Source: Saprospiraceae bacterium (GTDB taxonomy: Bacteria; Bacteroidota; Bacteroidia; Chitinophagales; Saprospiraceae). Taken from it: a DNA stretch of 64,000 bases. Each line of letters starts with the position of its first letter. Within the stretch, counting starts at the first letter, position 1. The stretch is from contig JADKDE010000004.1 in NCBI GenBank assembly GCA_016718505.1, forward strand, positions 372,001-436,000, written 5' to 3'. Shown piece after piece: positions 18,881 to 26,063 of this stretch. Under the pieces are notes generated by a model. It searched no databases, was not told the DNA's origin, and saw only the letters and a list, made by a program, of their open reading frames with translations. Position numbers and translations under genes: made by a program.

Positions 18881-19831
18881 CTACTCTGCTATCTGATTGT
18901 CTAGCATGGTACTTACAAATTGGTACCCATTGAATACTTGCAAATGTTCAATTCCTTCACCAACGCCGATATAACGAATCGGGATTTCAAACTGATCTGA
19001 AATGCCAATCGCAACCCCACCTTTGGCTGTTCCATCCAATTTGGTAAGGGCTAAGCAGCTAACTTCAGTCGCCGTTGTGAATTGCTTGGCTTGTTCGATC
19101 GCGTTTTGTCCTGTACTGGCATCCAAAACCAACATCACATCGTCTGGGGCATTATCCAAGGCTTTGCCGACAGATCTTTTAATTTTCGATAATTCCTGCA
19201 TCAGATTGATTTTGGTATGCAGACGACCCGCCGTATCGATGATGGCTATATCGAGATGATTATCGATGGCAAACTTTGTAGTTTCGAAAGCGACGGCAGC
19301 AGGATCAGCTTGCATGCCCTTATCAAAAAAATAACAACCAACTCTTTCACTCCATATTTTCAATTGATCCACAGCGGCAGCTCTGAAGGTATCTCCAGCA
19401 CCTACTACGACTTTGTAGCCGTTTTGAGTGAATTTATGAGCCAACTTGCCTATCGTTGTGGTTTTGCCTACGCCATTGACCCCAACTACTAACAAGACAT
19501 AAGGTCCTGATTTTTGTGGAATTCTAAAGTTTTCAAAGATAGACTGATCCTTGAGATTGAGGATCTCTATGATTTCTTCCTTGAGGATTTGGTTGAGCTC
19601 GGCGGTATTGAGGTATTTGTCTTTCTGAACTCTGGTTTCCAGTCGATTTATAATTTTTACAGTTGTTTCTAGCCCAACATCAGAAGCGATCAAAATATCT
19701 TCCAATTGGTCCAAAAACTCAATATCAACCTTTGATTTACCAGCGACAGCTTTAGAAATCTTATCCAAGAAACTGTCCTTGGTTTTTTCTATACCTTTTT
19801 CTAGGTCTTCATTTTTTCTTTTGAAAACCAT
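18881..19831 (-). CDS. ftsY: Signal recognition particle receptor FtsY
   Basis: A 316-residue SRP GTPase that docks ribosome-SRP complexes to the membrane. The N domain covers about residues 20-95. The G domain follows with the P-loop VVGVNGVGKTTTIGKLA, GAGDTFRAAAVDQL, IDTAGRLHT, and TKLDGTAKGGVAIG. The acidic A domain found in enterobacteria is nearly absent; only a short charged lead (FKRKNEDLEKGIEKTKD) is present, as usual in Bacteroidota. It lies downstream of rpmB-rpmG-DUF4295 on the same strand, separated by a hairpin that may limit read-through. Confidence 0.97.
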   Translation of the reverse strand: MVFKRKNEDLEKGIEKTKDSFLDKISKAVAGKSKVDIEFLDQLEDILIASDVGLETTVKIINRLETRVQKDKYLNTAELNQILKEEIIEILNLKDQSIFENFRIPQKSGPYVLLVVGVNGVGKTTTIGKLAHKFTQNGYKVVVGAGDTFRAAAVDQLKIWSERVGCYFFDKGMQADPAAVAFETTKFAIDNHLDIAIIDTAGRLHTKINLMQELSKIKRSVGKALDNAPDDVMLVLDASTGQNAIEQAKQFTTATEVSCLALTKLDGTAKGGVAIGISDQFEIPIRYIGVGEGIEHLQVFNGYQFVSTMLDNQIAE

Positions 19832-19860
19832 TTTTTGAAAAAACTCATACGAATGTTTAT

Positions 19861-19897
19861 AAAAAGTAAAGGCTTTCCTCGCAGCACAAGAAAAGCC
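19861..19897 (-). terminator. Putative terminator or attenuator between DUF4295 and ftsY
   Basis: On the minus strand GGCTTT (19892-19897) and AAAGCC (19871-19876) form a 6-bp stem with a longer loop, followed by TTTACTTTTT. It lies 30 bp past the DUF4295 stop and 30 bp before ftsY. The stem is short, so only partial termination is likely. Confidence 0.5.
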
Positions 19898-19928
19898 AAT
19901 TATATTTCAATAAGGCATTAAAAATAAA

Positions 19929-20099
19929 TTAGTCGAGGTATTCCTTGACCTTATCTTTATGCACGATCATTTCTTGAAAAGAGTACTTCCCAGTAATTGG
20001 GTCTTTGATGCTCTTAATAAGCTTCACATGGTCCTTACCAGAACCAGCATTGGCAGCTCTTTGGGATACCCTCGCGTTCTTTGATACTTTCTTTGCCAT
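19929..20099 (-). CDS. DUF4295 small basic protein (ribosome-associated candidate)
   Basis: A 56-residue Lys-rich protein starting MAKKVSKNARVS and ending VHKDKVKEYLD, preceded by rpmB and rpmG in the same orientation with only 6 bp to rpmG. This sequence pattern and position are those of DUF4295, a family conserved across Bacteroidota next to bL28 and bL33. Its gene context and charge point to a ribosomal role. As I recall, a Bacteroidota-specific large-subunit protein (bL38) was described in Flavobacterium johnsoniae ribosomes and may be this family; I cannot confirm that here. It is easily missed because of its length. Confidence 0.88.
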   Translation of the reverse strand: MAKKVSKNARVSQRAANAGSGKDHVKLIKSIKDPITGKYSFQEMIVHKDKVKEYLD

Positions 20100-20105
20100 T
20101 GGTTA

Positions 20106-20294
20106 TTATTTTATTTCTCTGTGGATGGTATATTTTTTCAAAATTGGATTGTATTTCTTCAATTCAATACGCTCCGGTGTGTTTTTACGGTTCTTTTGAG
20201 ATATATATCGTGAAGTCCCATGCATGCCGCTATCCTTATGCTCAGTGCACTCTAGGATGATTTGAATGCGATTACCTTTACTTTTCTTTGCCAT
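20106..20294 (-). CDS. rpmG: Large ribosomal subunit protein bL33
   Basis: A 62-residue basic protein: MAKKSKGNRIQIILECTEHK, then TSRYISQKNRKNTPERIELKKYNP, typical of bL33. Only one of the four zinc-site cysteines is left (ECTEHK), so this is the zinc-free (C-minus) form. It lies 21 bp after rpmB and 6 bp before DUF4295 in a ribosomal protein operon. Confidence 0.95.
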   Translation of the reverse strand: MAKKSKGNRIQIILECTEHKDSGMHGTSRYISQKNRKNTPERIELKKYNPILKKYTIHREIK

Positions 20295-20315
20295 GGCAAT
20301 ATTATTAATAAATTA

Positions 20316-20567
20316 TTAAACGATTTTATAACCTGTTTTTACTCCTTTGTCTTGCAATTTTTTCAAGTATGAGAACAAACCTAATTTGTCGATGGTTCTC
20401 ATCTCTTTTGCAGTCACCTTTAATGTAATCCACTCATCACATTCAGGTATGAAGAAGCGCTTAGTGTGTAGATTAGGGATAAACCACCTATTCGTCTTTC
20501 TATTCGAGTGTGAAACCTTATGGCCTGTCACCGGTTTTTTACCACTCAAATCGCAAATTCTGGACAT
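20316..20567 (-). CDS. rpmB: Large ribosomal subunit protein bL28
   Basis: An 83-residue protein with the bL28 signature MSRICDLSGKKPVTGHKVSHSNRKT followed by RFFIPECDEWITLKVTAKEMRTIDK. It lacks a full zinc site. It leads the rpmB-rpmG-DUF4295 operon on the minus strand and lies about 85 bp downstream of tRNA-Arg, which may be transcribed together with it. Confidence 0.96.
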   Translation of the reverse strand: MSRICDLSGKKPVTGHKVSHSNRKTNRWFIPNLHTKRFFIPECDEWITLKVTAKEMRTIDKLGLFSYLKKLQDKGVKTGYKIV

Positions 20568-20651
20568 AAATTAAAATTTATAAATATGTTAAAAATTCTC
20601 AAAAAGCATACTGACCAAATAAAAGTTCATCTTTTTCTAAGATAACCTTAG

Positions 20652-20725
20652 TGACCTCGGCAGGAGTCGAACCTGCAACCTTCTGATCCGTAGTCAGATG
20701 CTCTATCCAATTAAGCTACGAAGCC
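20652..20725 (-). tRNA. tRNA-Arg (ACG anticodon)
   Basis: On the minus strand the acceptor stem is GGCTTCG/CGAGGTC (with G-U pairs). The D stem is GCTT/GAGC, the anticodon stem TCTGA/TCAGA around loop CTACGGA (anticodon ACG), and the T stem GCAGG/CCTGC around TTCGACT. The discriminator is A and no CCA is encoded. The A34 would be edited to inosine to read CGU, CGC and CGA codons. Confidence 0.96.
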
Positions 20726-20745
20726 AATTAGTTATTTTGAGGCTG

Positions 20746-20753
20746 CAAAGGTA
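20746..20753 (-). promoter_or_regulatory. -7 promoter element for tRNA-Arg
   Basis: TACCTTTG on the minus strand matches TAnnTTTG and ends 20 nt before the mature tRNA 5' end. The downstream initiation sequence TTTGCAGCCTCAAA is identical to that of the queA promoter. Confidence 0.6.
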
Positions 20754-20861
20754 TAATTTTTTATTTTAAAAACAAATATCTTTTATATTATTTTTTTTTC
20801 CAATCGTAATCTCTTGATAATAAGCCCTATTGCACTAAATATTTTATCATTTCAGGAGAAT

Positions 20862-21317
20862 TTAGAACTCATCTTTCAAAGCTTGCCACAGTTTTTTCTT
20901 TAGGCCATTGGATTTATCGTCATTCAGACCCATTAAATTGTCGCTCCAAAGGACTTTCTGCCCTGATTTTAGTGTAGAAACTTTGTATTTGGTGCTTATT
21001 TCTGTTATTTGAACCCCAAAAATAATGATTTTTTGATAATGCTCGAATAAATCTAATGAAAGCTTATTGTCAGTACTAATGATGTCAATATCAACCATTT
21101 TAATCGAAATGCTAAATAGGATTTTAGCCAATGTTGTATGCGAATCTTTGTCTTTCCAGTCCGCTGGGCCCAAAATCACCAATAAATTTGAATCATTTTT
21201 TTGTACAAAAGTTATTTGATTTGAAAAATCATCATTTTCGTCAACCAAAAATTTTTCACTTTCAATCTTACTTTCGTCTAGTAAATATATCGGATATTCT
21301 AAAAAATTCAAAAACAA
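20862..21317 (-). CDS. Hypothetical protein (~150 residues)
   Basis: I do not recognise this protein. It is soluble, mixed alpha/beta, with hydrophobic strands (NLLVILGPADW, KIIIFGVQITEI) and a C-terminal Lys-rich helix KKKLWQALKDEF. There is no signal peptide, membrane helix or metal motif. No in-frame ATG is near the N-terminus; translation probably begins at TTG 21315-21317 or another TTG two codons later. It is upstream of tRNA-Arg on the same strand, and 112 bp separate it from the divergent ilvE. Confidence 0.6.
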   Translation of the reverse strand: MFLNFLEYPIYLLDESKIESEKFLVDENDDFSNQITFVQKNDSNLLVILGPADWKDKDSHTTLAKILFSISIKMVDIDIISTDNKLSLDLFEHYQKIIIFGVQITEISTKYKVSTLKSGQKVLWSDNLMGLNDDKSNGLKKKLWQALKDEF

Positions 21318-21417
21318 AATATTAATTGGAATTTGGTAAAATGGTACTGGTTAAAAAGAATTTTATTTCTCGATAAAAAGTTTCACTAAAATTTATATCA
21401 AATTTAAGATATTTATT

Positions 21418-21425
21418 TAACTTTG
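21418..21425 (+). promoter_or_regulatory. -7 promoter element very close to ilvE start
   Basis: TAACTTTG matches TAnnTTTG and ends only four bases before the ilvE ATG at 21430. Transcription would start at or next to the ATG, giving a leaderless mRNA. Confidence 0.5.
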
Positions 21426-21429
21426 TATC

Positions 21430-22488
21430 ATGATTGATATAAAAATAACCCGAACAAGCAAATCCACCTTACACGAAGTTGATTTCTCGAATCTACCTTT
21501 CGGAAAAATCACATCTGATCATATGTTCGTCGCTGACTACAAGGATGGGAAATGGCAGAATCCTCGTATAGAGCCTGTGCATGAACTTTCATTGCATCCT
21601 TCCACTATGGCGCTTCATTATGGACAGACGGTCTTCGAGGGCATGAAAGCTTCTATTACCGAAGATGGCGTTCCGCTGCTTATGCGACAAGAGCTACATT
21701 GGGAGAGATTTAATAAATCTGCTCACCGAATGTGTATGCCAGAGATACCAGCCGATATATTTTTAGGAGGATTAAATGCTTTGGTTTATTTAGAAAAAGA
21801 CTGGATCCCTAAATCTGTCGGAAGTTCGCTTTACTTGAGGCCTTTTATGATTGCAACTGATGCATTTATTGGTGTCGCACCTTCTACGGAATATAAATTT
21901 ATCATACTTACTTTACCTGTGGGACCTTATTATGCTAAGCCAATTAAGCTTTTAGCTGAACATAAATATGTTAGAGCCGTGAGAGGGGGAGTTGGCGAAG
22001 CTAAAAATGGCGGTAATTACGGAGGGTCCTTGTATCCTTCCAAATTGGCTCGAGAGAAAGGTTTTGATCAGGTTTTGTGGTTAGATGCCTTCAATTATGA
22101 AGAATTGCAAGAAGTTGGCACCATGAATATATTTTGTGTTGTAAATGGCAAAATATTAACACCCTCGCTTGATGGTGCGATTCTAGATGGCATAACAAGG
22201 AAATGTGCTATTGAAATCTTGAAAAGAAAGGGCTTTGAGGTAGAAGAAAGACCCATTACGATTCATGAACTGATAGACGCGCATAAAGCTGGTACATTTA
22301 CAGAAATGTTCGGAGCGGGTACTGCAGCAGTCGTCTCAAATATCGACAAACTATGCTACAAAGATGTAGAAATGAATTTCTCGCACGATAACTTTGTTAT
22401 TTCGAATTTGGTAAAAAACGAAATCAATGGTCTTAGAAATGGGTCAATTCCCGATGTTTACCATTGGTTTGTGCCTGCAAAAGGATAG
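21430..22488 (+). CDS. ilvE: Branched-chain amino acid aminotransferase
   Basis: A 352-residue class IV PLP enzyme for the last step of Leu, Ile and Val synthesis or the first of their breakdown. Landmarks are FGKITSDHMFVADYKDG, HYGQTVFEGMKA, LRPFMIATD, KYVRAVRGGVGEAKNGGNY (with the PLP lysine region), QEVGTMNIFCV and MFGAGTAAVVSNI. The N-terminal residues match family members in register, so ATG 21430 is the right start even though the promoter element is only a few bases away. It leads a same-strand run with a KdsC-like gene, a UbiA-type gene and maf. Confidence 0.95.
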   Translation: MIDIKITRTSKSTLHEVDFSNLPFGKITSDHMFVADYKDGKWQNPRIEPVHELSLHPSTMALHYGQTVFEGMKASITEDGVPLLMRQELHWERFNKSAHRMCMPEIPADIFLGGLNALVYLEKDWIPKSVGSSLYLRPFMIATDAFIGVAPSTEYKFIILTLPVGPYYAKPIKLLAEHKYVRAVRGGVGEAKNGGNYGGSLYPSKLAREKGFDQVLWLDAFNYEELQEVGTMNIFCVVNGKILTPSLDGAILDGITRKCAIEILKRKGFEVEERPITIHELIDAHKAGTFTEMFGAGTAAVVSNIDKLCYKDVEMNFSHDNFVISNLVKNEINGLRNGSIPDVYHWFVPAKG

Positions 22489-22514
22489 ATATATACACTG
22501 ATTAATACTTTATA

Positions 22515-23054
22515 TTGACTAGTACAGAAGGCTCCACTTTATTACAAAAATTTCAGAAGATACGCTGTGTCTTGATGGATGTAGATGGGGTACTCACTGA
22601 CAATACCCTGATGATCATGGAGAATGGCGATTTACTCAGAACCATGAGTGCTCGCGATGGATTCGCAATCAGACAATGTGTAAATAATGGCATTGCCATT
22701 GGAGTTATCACTGGTGGATATTCTGTAGGTGTGAATATCCGGATGAAAAATCTTGGTAGCAAATATATTTATTCTGGCATCAAGGATAAATGGGCCACAC
22801 TCCAAGAAATACTAGATTTCAAAGAATTTCAATTGGATGAAATCCTCTTCATTGGCGATGATGTTCCCGACATTCCTGTCCTTCAGAAAGTGGGTTTATC
22901 CGCATGTCCTGTCGATAGTATTCAAGAGGTTTTAAGCATGGTAGATTATGTTTCACCTTTTCAGGGTGGGCGCGGTGCCGTTCGTGATATTTTAGAAAAA
23001 TTGCTAAAAGTTAAAGATCTTTGGACTCTTGAGCACGGATCGGTCACTGGGTAG
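22515..23054 (+). CDS. KdsC-like HAD phosphatase
   Basis: A 179-residue C0-type HAD hydrolase resembling 3-deoxy-D-manno-octulosonate 8-phosphate phosphatase, which releases Kdo for lipopolysaccharide synthesis. Motif I is DVDGVLTDN, a downstream lysine lies in GIKDKWATLQ, and motif IV is IGDDVPDIPVL; GLSACPVDS and GGRGAVRDILE are also family-like. The reading frame is closed upstream at 22503, and the first usable start is TTG 22515; the first ATG (22575) falls inside motif I. Gene order KdsC - prenyltransferase - Maf recurs in Bacteroidota. Confidence 0.85.
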   Translation: MTSTEGSTLLQKFQKIRCVLMDVDGVLTDNTLMIMENGDLLRTMSARDGFAIRQCVNNGIAIGVITGGYSVGVNIRMKNLGSKYIYSGIKDKWATLQEILDFKEFQLDEILFIGDDVPDIPVLQKVGLSACPVDSIQEVLSMVDYVSPFQGGRGAVRDILEKLLKVKDLWTLEHGSVTG

Positions 23055-23123
23055 AAATATTATGATAATGATGACAATTTAAATTTATAATTCGTTACAA
23101 TAAAGTACTTAAAAACTCTGAGT

Positions 23124-24065
23124 ATGTTGGCATTTTTTAAATTGATAAGATGGAAAAATATACTCATAACTGGCGCGACCCAATATTTCTTGAATTATGT
23201 AATCATCAGACCTGGGTACAAAATAGCAGGTTTGCAGCCTTCGCTCGATACCTTTCATTTCGCACTTTTCGTTTTAACTACTTTGATAATTACCGCCACA
23301 GGTTTTATTATCAATGATATCGTGGATTTCGAGATAGACAGGGTCAAAAAGCCAGATTCTATGATTTTAGGAAAGAAAATAAGCATTTCTAGAGCTAAAT
23401 TTTTGTATGTATTTTGGGTTATTTTTGGCTTAATTATTACCTTATATTTGGCATATCATATTGATAATTGGTCTTATGCGATTATGTATCCCTGTGCTAT
23501 AGCTTTGTTGCTCATATATTCACTTAGATTAAAACAACTTCCATTTGTTGGAAATCTAGTCGTAGCATTATTCGTAGCCTCTGTCAATATGGTTATTTTA
23601 TTGGCAGAAAAACCTGGCCTAACAGCCTTGAAAAGCACCTCCCCACTATTGCACGGGCGAATCCTAGAGATTTTTATTGGATTTTCCATTTTCGCCTTTT
23701 GCTTGACTGTTTTCAGAGAGATTGTTAAAGACATCGAGGATATCGAAGGAGATCGCATCCAAGGTTGCAAAACAATTCCTATACTTTTTGGGATAAACGC
23801 CGCGAAGTGGATAGCTTTCATTTTTTTGTTTGTTTTGATTATAAGTTTGAGTTACTGGGGTTTTACGCAGTACCATCTTGTCCCAATTTACAATACAGTT
23901 GCATTGGTTTTTGGCATCGGCTTGCCAACTTTATTTGTTATTTATAAATTATGGAAAGCTAGCTCAAAAAAAGATTTCGATTTTTTAAGTGTTCTAGCTA
24001 AATCCATTATGATTTCTGGCCAAATTTATATGCTTTTTTTTAATCTAAACGCTTATGTTTCCTAA
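23124..24065 (+). CDS. UbiA-family membrane prenyltransferase (geranylgeranylglycerol-phosphate GGT-like)
   Basis: A 313-residue polytopic membrane protein with about eight or nine helices. The two Asp-rich motifs that bind Mg-prenyl diphosphate are present: NDIVDFEIDRVKKPD near residue 66 and DIEDIEGDRIQGCKT near residue 205. Members of this subgroup in Bacteroidota are commonly annotated as geranylgeranylglycerol-phosphate transferases, but the true acceptor is uncertain; a quinone or lipid head group is possible. The 3' end overlaps the maf start by 11 bp, which argues for coupled translation. Confidence 0.85.
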   Translation: MLAFFKLIRWKNILITGATQYFLNYVIIRPGYKIAGLQPSLDTFHFALFVLTTLIITATGFIINDIVDFEIDRVKKPDSMILGKKISISRAKFLYVFWVIFGLIITLYLAYHIDNWSYAIMYPCAIALLLIYSLRLKQLPFVGNLVVALFVASVNMVILLAEKPGLTALKSTSPLLHGRILEIFIGFSIFAFCLTVFREIVKDIEDIEGDRIQGCKTIPILFGINAAKWIAFIFLFVLIISLSYWGFTQYHLVPIYNTVALVFGIGLPTLFVIYKLWKASSKKDFDFLSVLAKSIMISGQIYMLFFNLNAYVS

Positions 24066-24633
24066 TATAAAAATTTATTTAGCCTCAAAATCTCCTCGAC
24101 GGAAGCAAATCTTAGAGACAGCAGACTTTAATGTTGAACTGATCGAACAAGAGGTCGATGAATCAATAGAAGAAGTCATAGAAACTTCTTATACAGCAGA
24201 ATACCTTGCCATCAAAAAAGCAAATCATATTGATATTTCATTGCATGAAAATGAATTTTTGATTACAGCGGATACCATCGTGATCATAGATGGAATAATT
24301 TTTGGGAAACCAACATCCCCAGAGAAAGCTGTTGAAATGTTACTAAGCTTGAGCAATAAAGTTCATGAAGTGATAACGGGAGTTTGCATCAAAAGCGATA
24401 GCCGAATGATGCATTTTAGCGAAAGCTCCATGGTTTATTTTGATACAATAACGCCAGAGGAGGCAGCCTATTATGTCAACAAATACAGTCCTATGGATAA
24501 GGCCGGGGCATATGCCATCCAAGAATGGATTGGATATTGTAAAATAAAGAAAATTGAAGGGACATTTACCAACATCATGGGACTCCCTATGAATAGAATT
24601 TACAGCATTCTAAAAGGTTTTATGAAAAAATAA
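24055..24633 (+). CDS. maf: Maf-like nucleoside triphosphate pyrophosphatase
   Basis: A 192-residue Maf/HAM1-fold enzyme that hydrolyses non-canonical or specific dTTP/UTP-type nucleotides to monophosphates. Key segments are YLASKSPRRKQIL (substrate P-loop-like), the catalytic region ITADTIVIIDG, GKPTSPEKA, and YAIQEWIGYCKIKKIEGTFTNIMGLPM with the conserved IEG. It overlaps the prenyltransferase gene and is 20 bp before the PhoD-like gene, so the four genes probably form one transcript. Confidence 0.93.
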   Translation: MFPNIKIYLASKSPRRKQILETADFNVELIEQEVDESIEEVIETSYTAEYLAIKKANHIDISLHENEFLITADTIVIIDGIIFGKPTSPEKAVEMLLSLSNKVHEVITGVCIKSDSRMMHFSESSMVYFDTITPEEAAYYVNKYSPMDKAGAYAIQEWIGYCKIKKIEGTFTNIMGLPMNRIYSILKGFMKK

Positions 24634-24653
24634 CTTATTAAAATTTAAGTGTC

Positions 24654-25988
24654 ATGAAGAAAAGAATATTACTTGCCATTAGCCTTTTGTTATCTTTTCA
24701 AATTTTTGCACAAAAAGAACAACTCTTATCTGGTCCTATGCTCGGGTACAATACCATGAAAGAGGTCAGTATCTGGTGTCAAACCATTGCCCCAGCTGAA
24801 TGTCAGATTATTTATTGGCCTGTGAACGATTGGCAATCGATGCGATCTACAAAAATATTAGAAACTACAAGGGAAAATGCAAATACTTGTGAATTAATAC
24901 TGGATTATTTAGAGCCAGGGACTACATATCAATATGCATTATTAATCAACGGTCAGAATGTGGTGGACAAAAGCAAATCAAACACTTTTAGAACACAGGC
25001 ACAGTGGAAATGGAGAAGTGACCCAGAGGATTTTTCTTTTTTGACGGGAAGTTGTACTTATATCAATGAAGCTGCCTATGATCGACCAGGAACCCCTTAT
25101 GGTACTGCAATTAAAATATTGGACCAAATGTCAAATGACAGTGCTAGATTCATGCTTTGGTTAGGGGATAATATGTACATGAGAGAAAGCGATTGGGAAT
25201 CTCGATCGGGAGTTTTAAGGCGATACACACACACAAGACAAACCAAGGAAATGCAGCCTTTACTCAGTAAAATGCATCACTATGCCATATGGGATGACCA
25301 TGATTTTGGCTCCAATGATGCCAATGGATCTTATGTAAATAAATCCTATACTAGAGAAGCATTTGATTTGTTTTGGGCAAATCCAAAGAATGCCAATGAA
25401 TTCAATGAAGATGGTATTTATACAAAGTTCACTTGGCAAGATTGTGAGTTTTTCTTGCTAGATGGTCGCTACAATAAGCGAAGATTCGGCAAGCAAGGAG
25501 GAGAATTACTAGGAGAAAAACAAGTCAATTGGCTTTTAGAATCCTTGGCAAAGAGTGACGCGACTTTCAAGTTTATTGCTGCGGGTAGCCAGTTTTTGAA
25601 TGATGCTACCGACAAAGAGTGCTTTTTTGCAGAAGGAAGCTATGAAAGACAAACGATCATAAATCTTATTGAAAAATATAAGATAAAAGGAGTTGTATTT
25701 ATAACTGGAGATCGACACTTTACAGAATTTGCAGCTTACAAAAACAAGGATAAATTTGGTTTTTATGAGATTACTTCATCTCCCATAACTTCGAGTGTAG
25801 CTACTGGAAAATACACCACAGAACCCAATTCCTTTTTGGAGCCTGGTTCGAGAATTTTAGAAAATGTTTATACAAAGCTAAGTATCACTGGGCCACAAAA
25901 AAATAGAATGCTTAAATTAGAAGTTATCAACATTAATGGAGATATTAAGTGGAAAAAAACATTGTCACAAAAAGACTTTGAACCATAA
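24654..25988 (+). CDS. PhoD-like alkaline phosphatase/phosphodiesterase, secreted
   Basis: A 444-residue protein with signal peptide MKKRILLAISLLLSFQIFAQ. A short fibronectin-like N-domain (PGTTYQYALLINGQ) precedes the PhoD metallophosphatase core: GSCTYINE, MLWLGDNMYMRESDW, IWDDHDFGSNDANGSY and ITGDRHFTEF supply the metal-binding Asp, Asn and His residues. PhoD enzymes are calcium/iron-dependent phosphomonoesterases or diesterases in the periplasm or outside. It has no T9SS tail. It follows maf closely and precedes the Oar-like receptor by 75 bp. Confidence 0.9.
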   Translation: MKKRILLAISLLLSFQIFAQKEQLLSGPMLGYNTMKEVSIWCQTIAPAECQIIYWPVNDWQSMRSTKILETTRENANTCELILDYLEPGTTYQYALLINGQNVVDKSKSNTFRTQAQWKWRSDPEDFSFLTGSCTYINEAAYDRPGTPYGTAIKILDQMSNDSARFMLWLGDNMYMRESDWESRSGVLRRYTHTRQTKEMQPLLSKMHHYAIWDDHDFGSNDANGSYVNKSYTREAFDLFWANPKNANEFNEDGIYTKFTWQDCEFFLLDGRYNKRRFGKQGGELLGEKQVNWLLESLAKSDATFKFIAAGSQFLNDATDKECFFAEGSYERQTIINLIEKYKIKGVVFITGDRHFTEFAAYKNKDKFGFYEITSSPITSSVATGKYTTEPNSFLEPGSRILENVYTKLSITGPQKNRMLKLEVININGDIKWKKTLSQKDFEP

Positions 25989-26063
25989 CAATTCCTTAAT
26001 ATTGTGCTTTCTTATATATGTTAAATAATTATATTTATTTTCGGTATTAAAAAAATCCTAATT

